64,000 nucleotides of DNA from Hirundichthys speculiger (lineage: Eukaryota > Chordata > Actinopteri > Beloniformes > Exocoetidae): contig JAGFBZ010000942.1 of NCBI GenBank assembly GCA_018398805.1, forward strand, positions 372,001 to 436,000, read 5' to 3'. Position numbers and translations under genes: made by a program. Positions within the stretch are counted from its first letter, which is position 1. Each line of letters starts with the position of its first letter. Of the stretch, positions 1 through 10,615 are shown one piece after another. The notes beneath the pieces were generated by a model, which worked only from the letters and a program-made list of their open reading frames with translations, ran no database searches and was not told where the DNA came from.

Positions 1-2035
1 AGCTTTTAGCTCTCAGAGCTGTTTCAGCAGCACCTGAGCATTAAAAAGTGGTGTAAAGTTGAAAACTGATCGGCCCCAACTGAGCCGACTGGTCTGAGCA
101 TCTGTTATTTTATTCTGAAGATTTTTAAATCAACTGTAAGCTTCACTTTTGTTCAGCCTGCAGGGAGGACAGGGGAGGAAAGAGTGTCGGGAAAATGACA
201 TGAAGCAAATGATCGGACCGGCTGGGAATCGATTCAGCACGTCGCCGCTCAAGGTTCACGTGAATGATTCCTGAATCAGCTTCCACAGTCTCTCTCCGAT
301 AATGGTTACGATATTGACTGGTGGGTTTGTTGCTGGTTATGAACAATCTCATGGCAAAGTTCAGCAAAAGGGGCACAAAAAAAAGAAAAAAAAAGGAAGA
401 TCTATCTGCTTCAGACACGATGCAGCCAATCAGAGCTGAAAGCTGCAACTAACCACTATATCAGAGAGACTTAATGGCACGAAGAAGATGGAAGGACGTA
501 GTGTGAGGCATGAAGAGCAGAACACATTACATTAAGTGTCGGGGAGGAGGAGGAGGAAAAATGGCGTGACACGGCGAGGAGAAAAAGAGAAAATGGTAAA
601 GACGGACAGGAAAAAAAATGGGAAGAGGAGGAGAGACGGAGATGTTCTGCCGTCTCAACCAAGAGATGCTGAGGAGTCCAACAACACACGAGGTCCAACA
701 ACACACGAGGCTAAACTCTCCTCGTCCACTGGCAGATAAATAGCTTTGTGTGTGCGCGCACGCACAAACGTGCGCACACACTTGAAACTAAATAAATAGC
801 TTTATACTCAGCAACAGCCAAAGTGGGTCAGACATCAAAGTAGCCACTCGGAAAGCTGCTGGAGATGTCCACGCGCACAAACACGCGCACATATTCGTTT
901 ACTCCAAATTGCTACTTGAACTGTCGACACACACACACCCGTGCACACAGAGACACACACACTTGTGCTTACTCTAAATTGCCACACTCTTCCTCCTCCG
1001 CTCTTTCCACTCGCTCTTCCTCAGCTCCTTCGTCTCTCCATGCACAACCTCTTGCGTCTTTAAAATTGCAGTGAGCGGGTGCCATGGCTGACCAAATAGC
1101 AGCAATCAGGAAGTCTGAGTGCTGAGGAACAAAGACAGCAGGCCACTCCAGGTGGCCGCGCACACGCCGTCACACCTCAGAACGCGTCCATTTACAGAGG
1201 AAATCCAAACCTGTAATAATGTTAAGCACGCGCCCCACTGAGGTTAAATCAAAAGAATAATGTATAGAAAAAGTTGATCTTGGTCTTTGCAGGGACTCTT
1301 AAGAACTTTCCTACTCTCTGAAGTCGCCATTTAAATCCTCAGGCACCTCAACTGTACACGGTTCGGCTTCAGTGCTCCCACAAACCTCGTTTTCCAGCAG
1401 GAACAGGCGGCTGCTTTCAGCAAATAAGCTCTGATAAAAAAAAATAGTGAACAACTACCTGGGCAGTGCCAAACAGCAAACAAACACAGCAGAGCAGCAT
1501 GGAGGAGCTTAAGAGACAGATATTTTCTGTGCTTTAGACTAAATGAGGACAGGGAATTTACATCATCTGAGAAGACAGAGCTGTGACTCTAATGGGGGGA
1601 TAATGTCACTCTGTTGGTTAACATGTCGGCAAAACTAATTTAAGAAGCCATGAAATAACTATGTGACGGTGTGTCACAGTTTTTTCTGCCCCCATTGAAC
1701 TAAAATAAAATCAGTTTTCGGAATTGAAAGAAAGTTTAATTTTCTGCCAGATATTTTTCACTACTGCTACCACTGTGGCTACTTTTAGGCGCATCTAATC
1801 TACGATTATTTGCTTACTTAACTTATTGTTGTTTTTTTTAAATGGCTGCTTGCTCTGTCTAACCAAAAATCTAAATCCACATTTTGTCATACAAGAGAAA
1901 AAGAAAAGCTGAAAGTCTCTCCAACCAAGAAAGCTTCAGCTTCAGAAGACGTTTAGCATTTCTGCTTGGAGCGTAACGTGAAAGTTTTCTGTTACGATCA
2001 GTTTTGTGTTATGAAAAAGGTGCAGAGCTTGACAA
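1..2035. other. Unassigned non-coding stretch with simple repeats
   Basis: I see no gene here. Open frames are short, low in complexity and lack family motifs. The stretch holds short CA-rich tracts (about 926-962) and an alternating purine-pyrimidine segment at 747-782. In that segment a GTGTGCGCGCACG-type arm is followed by its near complement, which could adopt Z-DNA or a hairpin. It reads as intronic or intergenic sequence. Confidence 0.6.
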
Positions 2036-2049
2036 TGCCCCCTAGTGGC
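2036..2049 (-). promoter_or_regulatory. CTCF-like motif, minus orientation
   Basis: The 14 bases TGCCCCCTAGTGGC match the reverse complement of the vertebrate CTCF core (CCAC-TAG-GGGGCA type). Such sites can act as insulators or loop anchors. A match this short arises by chance and also occurs inside fish repeats, so occupancy is only an inference. The flanks do not show a clear extended motif. Confidence 0.3.
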
Positions 2050-2786
2050 TTAAATTGCATATTACGGCCAACAGCCTCCCGGTGACGTCGCCCATGGATC
2101 CACTGAAGAGTCGGTTTGAAGCCTTTTCAGGACACGCTGCTGTGAAATGACTGCGCCAAGATTTGACTGTCCGTCGGGACCCTCAAGTAGCCAACGCCTG
2201 GCTCACCGACTGTGGTCTTGAGGTCCCCCGGGCTTCATCAGAGCTCGGCCCTGGCACAGGTCCAGGCAAACTTAGTCGTTCTGGGAGGGTACATAGCAGC
2301 TGGAGGAGCCAGCTGTTGGAGCAGCTGTCAGGGGAAAGCAGCGGTAAGCCCAGGTAGCAGCCTTCAGTCGTGGGTGAAGCTAAGTGCCGCCTGCTGCGGA
2401 CCAATCCAGGACAACTCAGAGCCGGTCGTGGCAGTCTACTAGTACAATTAACAGCACAACTAAACGCTTTGTCTTTAAAATAAGATGATGTGCTAAAATA
2501 AGGTCTTTATTCACACCTCAGAAGTCAAGACAGCAGGACAACAGTCAGTTTGCTGGAAATGTCTTCAAAAATGACTGATGCACAACATTTATCAGCTGCA
2601 GAAAAAAAGCTGCCCTGCCGTCTAGCGATTGTCGGTATAATTACAGAGCAACGTCCACGATGACGCACAAGTGCAAACGCCATGGATGGTGCAACCCAGA
2701 TATCAGAATTACAGACAGAATACGACTTGGATGCTTCTACTTTGAGGTTAATCTAAACAGTTGTGAGCACAACTGTAGGCTTAGTA
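2050..2786. other. Unassigned stretch
   Basis: No gene is recognised. The segment around 2066-2110 reads like a piece of an interspersed fish repeat but I cannot name the family. The remaining sequence shows no terminal repeats or coding signature. Confidence 0.5.
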
Positions 2787-2976
2787 AGCAATCCCAGTCC
2801 TGGAGGGCTGCTGTACTGCAGGTTTTAGATGTTTCCCTCCTTCTGCACACCCTGATACAAGTAACTGTGTCATTAACAGACATGACCTTGATGACGGCCA
2901 TTAATTAGGATCAGGTGTGTTGAAGCAGGGAAACACGCAGAAACTGCAGGACGCCGGCCCTCCAAGACATACCTTG
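2787..2976. mobile_element. Palindromic MITE-type repeat
   Basis: The left arm beginning CCCAGTCCTGGAGGGC and the right arm ending GGCCCTCCAAGAC are near reverse complements. Internal segments (TTTCCCTCCTTCTGCACACC versus GTGTGTTGAAGCAGGGAAAC) continue the inverted repeat, so almost all of the 190 bp can fold on itself. This is the architecture of a short non-autonomous DNA transposon, of a kind widespread in fish. No open frame is present. I could not define a clean target duplication, so the exact ends are approximate. Confidence 0.65.
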
Positions 2977-3081
2977 GAGACCTCTGGTTTACATGCTGAG
3001 GCATCACTAAAGTAAAACCTGTAACTTAATGTTAAAACCACTGTGGTATATTTCTTTAGTGGCGTCTTCAAAACATTGGCA

Positions 3082-4129
3082 CTTACGACTAGGGTTGGGA
3101 ATCTAGAACCGGTTCCTGTTGAGAACCGGTTCCGTGTGTTTCAATTCCATGGAATCGTTTGGCAGTTTATACAGCGATTCTCTTATCGATTCCAACCAGC
3201 ACGAATCTCACGTAATTTACGCAAGTTACGCACAGTCAATTCCAGAAAGCACTTACGTGATTAAGTTACGTCGGTTTAGCACGCGCATTGCAGTTGTAAA
3301 CAACAATGGCGCCCACCAGGTTCAAACGCTCCAAAGTTTGGCTTCACTTCACCAAAGAAAGATGGCAACAAGGCAACTAGCAGTCATTGTAAAGTGGAGA
3401 TAACAGCGTCGGGAGGGAACACGGCTAACATGCAGAAACATTTGAACACACAACATGAGATAACGAGTGTCGTGTTTTTGAAGCTTCGGACTGATGGATC
3501 TCAACCCAGCAGCAGTAGCCAAGCTAAGATCACCTCTGGTAACTCTGGTAAGTAGCTATCCCGCTGTCTATGTGCTTCTTTGTAAAACACGCTATAACAT
3601 TAACGCTATGCAATTAAACGAATGCCTTCTGCATTACATTTAGAAGATGACTGTGATGAGAGAGAGAGTCTGGCTGGTTCAGAGGCTGGCAGACTTATTT
3701 TTCTGCAAAAGAATTGTTAATTCTTCATAGTATTTGCAGATTTGTACTATGCACTGTTCGGTTGTATTTGATAGTATTTATCTTTCTTTATTATTATTTT
3801 TGAGTGCTTGATGAGCTCAAATATCCTTTCAAAAAGGATTTTTTTTTAAAAATTTCTATTAGGAAAAATCTGTTAAATGTTACACATTCTTGTGTATTTG
3901 CACAGTTGCATATCACAACAGTTAACACGTTATCCAGGCTTTGGGCCTCTTTTGACCTCGCTGTTGAGTTTGTAAGGTCGTGACTTCGAAGTAAAAAGAA
4001 AATGATGCTAATAAAACTGTTCTCCTTTTTGCCCAAATTAAAATCGATAAGAGAATCGAATCGTTAAACAGTATCGATAATGGAATCGGAATCGGAAAAA
4101 TCTTATCAATTTCCATCCGTACTTCCGAC
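3082..4129 (+). mobile_element. hAT element relic with BED-finger exon
   Basis: The element proper is 3090-4121 (1032 bp). The left end TAGGGTTGGGAATC and the right end (reverse complement TACGGATGGAAATTG) form an imperfect terminal inverted repeat. The flanks CTTACGAC (3082-3089) and CTTCCGAC (4122-4129) are an 8-bp target duplication with one mismatch, as expected for hAT. Subterminal runs of GAATCG/CGATTC motifs fill both ends. It keeps a BED zinc-finger exon but no catalytic domain, so it is a deleted, non-autonomous derivative. Confidence 0.85.
3306..3547 (+). pseudogene. BED zinc-finger exon remnant of hAT transposase
   Basis: Translation from the ATG at 3306 gives a start with the aromatic residues of a BED finger (SKVWLHFTK). 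The reading then shifts frame near 3357 and continues in another frame with a Cys-His region ending NMQKHLNTQH, the usual C-terminal half of the finger. A serine-rich linker follows and ends at a GGTAAGT splice donor near 3547. In intact hAT transposases this exon encodes the DNA-binding domain that recognises the element ends. Here it is frameshifted and the downstream catalytic exons are missing. Confidence 0.6.
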
Positions 4130-5964
4130 CCCCTGCGGCTGCTCCTCTGTTCCCTCAGTATGTGCTCGGAGACGTTTTCACTGTCGTCTAACTTTCCATC
4201 GACTCCCGGGTGCATCTGCGGTGTATTTCTGTACATGGCCCTCTCAAGAGCAGGCGTCCCGTAACACAAACTGGGGGTGATTTATTGCGGCGGACAGGCG
4301 GTGTTTTCATTGTCAGGAGGTTGGTAATGGGAGCCAAGTGAAGAATGAGAGAAACACCGTGTTGTTCTGAGTGGAGGAAGCTGAAGTGAGGAGCACCGCA
4401 GGGAATGTGCTGTTCTTTTCTGTCACCCTCCTCAAACCGCCGGGCTCCTGCTGCACAGCTCAGCACACCTCCACAGGATCTGGACTCGCCTGCACCTCCC
4501 ATTCAGCTGGCTGACAGCCTCCTTCCCGCCCTCTGAGGAGCCTCGTAGGATCAGGGAGATGGATTTTTGTCTGAGAAATAATAATGATGATAATTGTAAA
4601 TCCAGTGGGCTGTTGGATCGCATGGATGTATCCTATGCAGGCAAAGGAAGAAAAAAAATAAAAATGTTCTTTAAAAATACACACCTTTAAGAGTTGCTTG
4701 AACATCTTTTGTTTAACTGAAATCTTCAGGAGCCACACAGGTTTTTTATTCACCCACGAGACATTTTTTTGAGGATCGATTTGCATGAATTTCCTCCGTT
4801 TGGGGCTGCGTGGCCTCTTATCTTCACTTTCCCTCACCCCTTTCGTAAGACTTACTTCTCCCCATCGTCCACCGCCGCCCTTCTCACGCAGCCTGCAGGG
4901 CGCGCGAGTCGCAGTCAGGCGTGAAAACACTGTATGACAACTCAATGAATAAAATGGCTGCAGTAATGACTCAGGTGAGGTGGCCGCTTCACTCGAGTAG
5001 GTGTGGAGTTTTTACGACGAAGAAGATTTACGAAAAAAAAAAAAAAAATAAGGGCTGAAGCTGGAGGGCAGGAAAAGTTGAACTGCAGCAACTGTGAGAT
5101 GACTTGAGTAGTGGAGATGGACACACTTTTCAAGTCTATAAATCAGTATATAAATACAAATATTACCTTATTATTACTTTATTGAGTCCCGAAGGTAAAT
5201 TATATTGCTGTATATTTTTAGGCAGTCATTGCATGGCGTTATTATGAACTGGTAGGTTATTGCAGTGAGCAGGAATGACTTCCTGTATCGGTCCTTATTG
5301 CAAAACTTGTTGCAGAAGTTTTCAGTCACAGGGCTGAGGAAAACAACTCCAATTTCCTGTCTTGATTTTTTTTTTTCCTAAGGATGCAAGCAGGAGCCAT
5401 AATTTGACCAAAGTCAAATGCTGATGAAAGCACCTTTAATAGAATGACTCCTCCAAAACTGAAGAGATGCTTGGTGCAGGTGGATTTGTGCATCAGAACA
5501 CTATTAACCAGAGCATCGCCACAACGCTTCCCAAGGACACTGAGGACATTTGCAGAGAAAAAAATAAAGCAACTAAAAGCAGCAAATGTGATCATGTAAA
5601 TGCAAAAGTTTGACCCCTGATTTATGCAAAAATGCAGCCGTGACGCGTTCTGAGTCCTGCGTGGGCCCCTGAGCTGATTGTGGCTGTTGTGGAAAAAAAT
5701 AAGATGCGATCTTGATGAAAAAAAGTCTGAATTTATTAAAGAAAAGAAACAAAACTTAAGCAGCATAAGGAGAGCTGTCAGTCAGCATTACACAGAGTGC
5801 TAAATGAGGACTCTGCTTTACAAAGATGGGGGCTTCCTTTTTATACCAAGACAGAAGATGCTGATTGTTATACAGGTTTTGCATATAGAGTGGGTCACAG
5901 CAGGTGATGAGGACGGCAAGGGACATTTAGCCTTAGATGTGGGGTGTTAACTGAATGTAGGAAT
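4130..5964. other. Unassigned stretch
   Basis: No gene or complete repeat is recognised. The longest open frames (for example on the minus strand across 4460-4945 and 5326-5766) have no domain signature, biased composition and no convincing splice context. A poly-A run lies at about 5034-5048. Confidence 0.5.
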
Positions 5965-6714
5965 GTCTATACCAGTGGTTCCCAAACTTTTTGTGCCCAA
6001 GGCGCACCAAAGGACAAGTAAAAATCTCAAGGCACACCCAAATAGCCTTTATAACACGTGTTATCACTCATATCATGAAAAATATCTGTAAATGTGGATA
6101 ATTGTTTACTAATATAAAATTAAATATGACAAAGACAACTATATTGCTCATGAAATATTTATAAATGAAATATTTCAACAATTAATTTGAAACTTCATCA
6201 ATTTAGGCTTCATCAAAGCAGCAACACACCCATTTAAACCAGACATGTCACAAAATTGAATACTGGGGTTAGGGTTAGGTGATACTGTCTGTTGACAGTT
6301 TTTTTTCTCTTTTCTTTTGGTGGGTTGTCGGCAGCCTCTGCACTGGTGGTTGATGGTTTGCTCCGCACAAGAAAGCGCTCCATTTTCCCTCTCGTTATGT
6401 GTGTTTATGTTGGATGTCTTGATGTGTCACAGTCATATATTTCTCACCTGCGCAACTGCCTGATCAGCGAAATATGGAGTTCTCTTTGAGGGTTTTTTGT
6501 TTAAGAATTGTGAGCTTGCCTCCGTAATATTAAATGAGTTCATACAAAGTAGTGATAGGCCTATAGTAAATTAAAAAATAATTACTTTTCTGTAATTGTA
6601 TATTGCAATAATAATATACTGTATGGTTGTCCCAAAATCCCACGGCACACCCGCACTTGTCTCAAGGCACACTGGTGTGCCTCGGCACACCGTTTGGGAA
6701 CCACTGGTCTATAC
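5965..6714. mobile_element. Non-autonomous hAT element (MITE)
   Basis: The element proper is 5973-6706 (734 bp). It starts CAGTGGTTCCCAAAC and ends in its reverse complement GTTTGGGAACCACTG, a perfect 15-bp terminal inverted repeat. Both sides carry the identical 8-bp target duplication GTCTATAC (5965-5972 and 6707-6714), the hallmark of hAT insertion. Subterminal copies of GGCACAC/GGCACACC are frequent. There is no transposase frame, so movement would require an enzyme in trans. The perfect target duplication argues for a reasonably recent insertion. Confidence 0.93.
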
Positions 6715-7504
6715 AGTTCCTCGATCAAGGGATTACAGCTGACCTTTTGTTTGCCTTCGTCAGACATTTGGCCCCCAATCGTACACTTCAAATTGCGGGT
6801 TTAGGAACCTCCACTAACCGCTAATGCAATCTTCTGCTCGCTAGAGCCGCTACCCGTTATGCCGACTCCCTTACTCACATTGTAGGTGTGGCAATGGGCG
6901 TGTCTTTTGCCCTTCCCGTAAACTCTGTATCTTGCGATCGCAGGTTGCCCGCTACCCGTAACCCGCATGTTGGTGCAAACAAGAGCGCGTCTAAATGGCA
7001 TCAATGTGCGTCCACCTGGTCACATGTAGACGTGCACAAACGGCTCTACCTCTCAAATTAACTCTTGTATAAAAAGCATGATTTGGCCTCAGTTGAACCC
7101 CTGAGAAAATAGCAGAGATCATCTTCAACGGCTTGCTTGCCAGTTAAACCATAGACGACCAGAGCCGTGTTTACTGGGAGGACACCAACTATCTGGGACT
7201 TTCAGGTAGCTGATAGGAATTGTTTGTGTAAAAATATTTATATGTATATATCAGTGCAGAGGAGCAGGAAGGAAGGAAGAGGAGGAAGCTCTACAGCAGA
7301 GGCCCAGACGAGCTGCAGATGAGAGCTGCTCTGATCTGGATGAAAAGACGCTCCATAGCGGTTTTTGGGTAGCGCAACCTGCTCTTAAAGGCAATGGCTG
7401 CTGATGCACTGATTGGTTTAACAGGGGGAAAGCCCTAACCACTCCTATGGATAGTGTAGCAGGTAGCGCAGGTGGGATAGCGGGTTTAGCAAGGTGGAAG
7501 ACCT
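6715..7504. other. Unassigned stretch with GCTACC-rich patches
   Basis: No gene is recognised. Short motifs of the type GCTACCCG or GCGGGT recur in both orientations at 6790-6965 and again at 7450-7580. This suggests a degraded inverted-repeat element whose ends I cannot set. Confidence 0.4.
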
Positions 7505-7582
7505 CCTCCCGCTACCTCCTGCTACCGAGGAGGTAGCGGGAGGGGCCAGTTCTGCTACAGCTAGCGGCTTTAGCAGAACTGG
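7505..7582. repeat. Two adjacent perfect hairpins
   Basis: Arms 7505-7519 (CCTCCCGCTACCTCC) and 7529-7543 are exact reverse complements around a 9-base loop. Immediately after, arms 7546-7557 (CCAGTTCTGCTA) and 7571-7582 are exact reverse complements around a 13-base loop. Only two bases separate the two structures. The function is unknown. They could be the hairpin core of a mobile element or the remains of an inverted duplication. Confidence 0.8.
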
Positions 7583-7608
7583 CGGAAGATCGGAGTCTTG
7601 ATCTCTTT

Positions 7609-7938
7609 GATTAGAACAGTGGTTCTCAAACTTTTAATGCTGCGTACCACCTGAGAAACTGTTCAGTTCTCCGAGTACCACCATGATGACCAATTTTAAA
7701 ATATAACCATATATGCCTTCTCAATTAGCTTTAAATTCACAGGAGAGATGTTTATTCCTTATTCCAGTTATTTATTGTTACCTGAATTTTGTTTGAAACG
7801 TATTTATAATGCATTGTATGTTTCCGATTTAATTTAAAAAAAAGGGGAAAATGTGGACGTTCCCCCGCGTACCACCAGTGAGCGCTCCTGTACCTCCAGT
7901 GGTACGCGTACCACAGTTGGCGCACCACTGGATTATGA
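7609..7938. mobile_element. Non-autonomous hAT element (MITE)
   Basis: The element proper is 7617-7930 (314 bp). It begins CAGTGGTTCTCAAAC and ends GGCGCACCACTG. GTACCAC or GGTACGCG motifs repeat just inside both ends. The flanks GATTAGAA and GATTATGA are a partly decayed 8-bp target duplication (6 of 8). No coding capacity is present. The CAGTGGTTC start resembles the element at 5973, but the subterminal motif differs, so the two are different families. Confidence 0.8.
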
Positions 7939-8814
7939 CACGTGTATCTGCCTTGTTTAAGAAAGACAAGTTACTTTTAACTTGTTTTCTTGGACAAACA
8001 CATTACTAGATTAATAAAACAAATAAAAACAAAAAATGGATAAAATAAATAAAAATGTCCTCCACAGTGGCCACTCCAGTTAAAGGCAAGTCAGACGACG
8101 GAACAATAAATAGCCCGTCAACACCTGGTACCGAGTCTCAACTGTGTCTCACATGGGAAGATTTTAGAGGAGCCCAGCTGTTGGGAAACACTGTAGTTTT
8201 GACACTGCAAAAAAAAAAAAGAAGAAGCAAGCACGGTTCTGTAGAGCAGGTCCCCCAATCTGAGTGTTCTGCAGTTCGATTTCCAGCCATGTGGCTGGCA
8301 TGATGAGTTGAACCGCCGCCGGAGGGTTCAATTCTGAAGTGAAGCGGAGGATTAAACCTTCCAGCTGGAGGACGAGCGACTCTCCAAAACCCCCCGCGGC
8401 TGTATCGACATGTTTAAATGTAATATGGCTTTATCAGATCAGACCTGGGCAACACGAAGTGACGTTGTCAGTAACTAACAACATACTTCCCACTCACTGC
8501 ACAGAGGCCGTGAGAAGAACTGATTTTTTTTTTTTTAATTTATTATTTCATGTCTGACCCATAATGCCTTAATGCTTAACAAAAAGATAGTGCACTTTGT
8601 CTTTCAAATGACTTCATAAAGTTTCTAAAGCGGCGCAGCTTAACGGCAGCACCATCAATCTGTCAGTAAAAGTCAATTTGAGCCATCCTCACCTCTGTAA
8701 CCCGCTCTCATCCAGGCCTCCATATTACGGGCTTGCGGCATTATAATTTGCTTCACAGCTGTTGTATTGTTGTATTATACATTAGAGCCAACGCTGTTTG
8801 TGTTATTGTGTCCA
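7939..8814. other. Unassigned stretch
   Basis: No gene is recognised. A short piece at 8240-8285 contains GCAGTTCGATTTCC, which looks like the B-box of a tRNA-derived SINE. There is no recognisable A-box or tail, so I do not call a SINE. Confidence 0.4.
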
Positions 8815-8832
8815 CCCCCCCCCCCCCCCCCC

Positions 8833-8886
<54 letters not shown>

Positions 8887-8898
8887 ACCCCCCCCCCC
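8815..8898. repeat. Poly-C tract (84 bp)
   Basis: The 84 bases are all C except A at 8833 and 8887, leaving 53 uninterrupted C at 8834-8886. It creates proline-only open frames on the + strand that are not genes. Such tracts can form i-motif or G-quadruplex structures and are prone to length error in sequencing. Confidence 0.97.
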
Positions 8899-10415
8899 GC
8901 ACCATCGCTCTCCTGCTGTTCCCTGCTATTGAGGCAGACTCACTTAGCTTTACACTGTGTGCACAACCTTATATTACCCTGACGTTTGCTCGCCGTGGCA
9001 TTTCACAGCCTCAGGAATTATGCATAATGCCGCGCAACTCCTATAACTTACTTGAGAACTTTTTTTGGGGACTTTATGCTTTCGTCAGCGAGATTCAGCA
9101 CCGGCCAGGCCCTCGCTCGCACTTCTCCATATTACGCTGAACTCCCCGAGCACTGGTCACTGGCATGGAGACGTTTTAGTATTCTGCACGCTCTGCCTGA
9201 ATAGCGTGGGTGGATATACAGAATCATTTCTCTTATTTACTATCAACCTTCTGTTATTCACTGTTGTTTTAACTTTTAAAACGTCTGCAGCTCCTGCAGT
9301 TTTATAGTGTTTTCAGAATCCAGACAATAAATCCCGTCAGAGCTCGACTCCTTTTCCTCGGCTCCATCTGTCCGCCTCCGGCCCTCTCCCGGTCTATTTT
9401 TCTCCGTCATCGCCTTCTGTTGTCTTGTAGCTGCTTGAACCCTGACTGACATTGTCACAGTGTTGTCATGGCGACAATGCAGAGCGGTTTAAGCGTCGCT
9501 AATTGTTGCACGGTTGCAAAAGCCCCTCTGCTGGCTCTGCCGCGGCAGCGGCGGCGCGTCCACGTCTTTAGCCCAGATTACTTTGTTCGTAGCCGTGTTC
9601 TCACCCTCGCGCTGCATTTCAGAGACGAGGTGCAAGCCGGGGCTAAGCCAGCAAACACAAATAACTAATGAGCCATGAAATTCTCTTTTTTTCCCTTCTC
9701 TGGCATGTCATTTTCTTTTTTGTTTTTTTTTCCTTCCCCCATTAATGGGTTTTTGTGTGTTTTTTTTTTCATAAAAAGCTATTCAGTAATCAGTGCAGTT
9801 AAAAGGAATACGGTGTAATCTCGGTGTTGCTTAGAACGTAACCTTTTGAGTAAAATGCCATCTCTTTTCAGTTCAAGCAAAAATATAATTCATTAGGATT
9901 GGGGGTAATTATGTAAATTCAAGTCAAAACACATAATGCTCAGTGATTTATCTTTATTTAGGCTGTGTAGAGAAATGACGAAGGCTGAGAATACAAACTA
10001 AATGTGCTGTTAAAAAAAAACAAATTAATTTATCTATAGTTTAGAAAAATTATAGATGAATTTTAGATGTTACAAAGAAGCCACTATTTTCCTTCAAAAA
10101 AAAAAAAACTGCACATCATCAGCAGTATCTCAAATTGAGGTCATCAATCAGTTTTCCTAAAAGGATGAGCCTTGTCTAAAGTTATTTTAATAAGGCCATG
10201 GCTGCGCTGTGGGACTGAAAACACACATCCATCTGATGAACAAACCCCAGTCTGGGAAAGCTGGAAAGATGTGGAAAATGCCAAACCTCAGTGGCTCCAG
10301 CCGTCACTTTGACTTTTATTTCTTTTGCATACAGCATGAATCTAAGTAATTTATATTTATGGTTGTCATTCATTAAAACACAGTTGCAGGTTTGCATTGC
10401 AGCGCTGCAGCTGTA
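8899..10415. other. Unassigned stretch
   Basis: No gene is recognised. A 12-bp perfect palindrome ATTATGCATAAT lies at 9017-9028 and contains overlapping POU/octamer-like half sites. The segment 9340-9650 is relatively rich in GC and CpG, with a GCGGCAGCGGCGGCG run near 9541-9556, but it shows no exon signature. Poly-T runs occur at about 9730-9770. Confidence 0.45.
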
Positions 10416-10615
10416 GAAGATAATGCTGCACACACACACACACAGGACGTCACCACACAAGCACAAGGTCAGGGCTTCATGTTCTGCGACGACAAGTGAA
10501 GATAAATTTCCAAATGCGCATCAGTGAAGAAAGCCGACTATGCAAAGAACAAAATAACATAACAGGTTGGGACTCCCAGGATCCTCTTGAGCACAGCTGG
10601 AACGGCCTGAAACAC
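10416..10615 (+). repeat. Copy 1 of a non-coding element also found near 52.8 kb
   Basis: This segment aligns by eye with 52770-52960 in the same orientation. Shared blocks include GAAGATAATGCTGCACAC and GTGAAGATAAA-TTCCAAAT, followed by matching CATCA, GACAAA or GAACAAA and AGGTTGGGA or AGGCTGGGA stretches in the same order. There is no open frame, poly-A tail or tRNA-like head. It could be a duplicated conserved non-coding element or two copies of an unnamed repeat. A short CA microsatellite (10428-10443) is embedded in this copy. Confidence 0.65.

Noticed and set aside
4460..4945. 161-residue open frame (-)
   Set aside because: No motif, low-complexity stretches (poly-isoleucine, basic runs), and no splice or promoter context.
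8240..8285. Possible tRNA gene or SINE head
   Set aside because: There is only a B-box-like GCAGTTCGATTTCC. No cloverleaf or A-box at the correct spacing could be drawn.
8733..9140. 135-residue proline-rich open frame
   Set aside because: It is the translation of the poly-C tract with random flanks.
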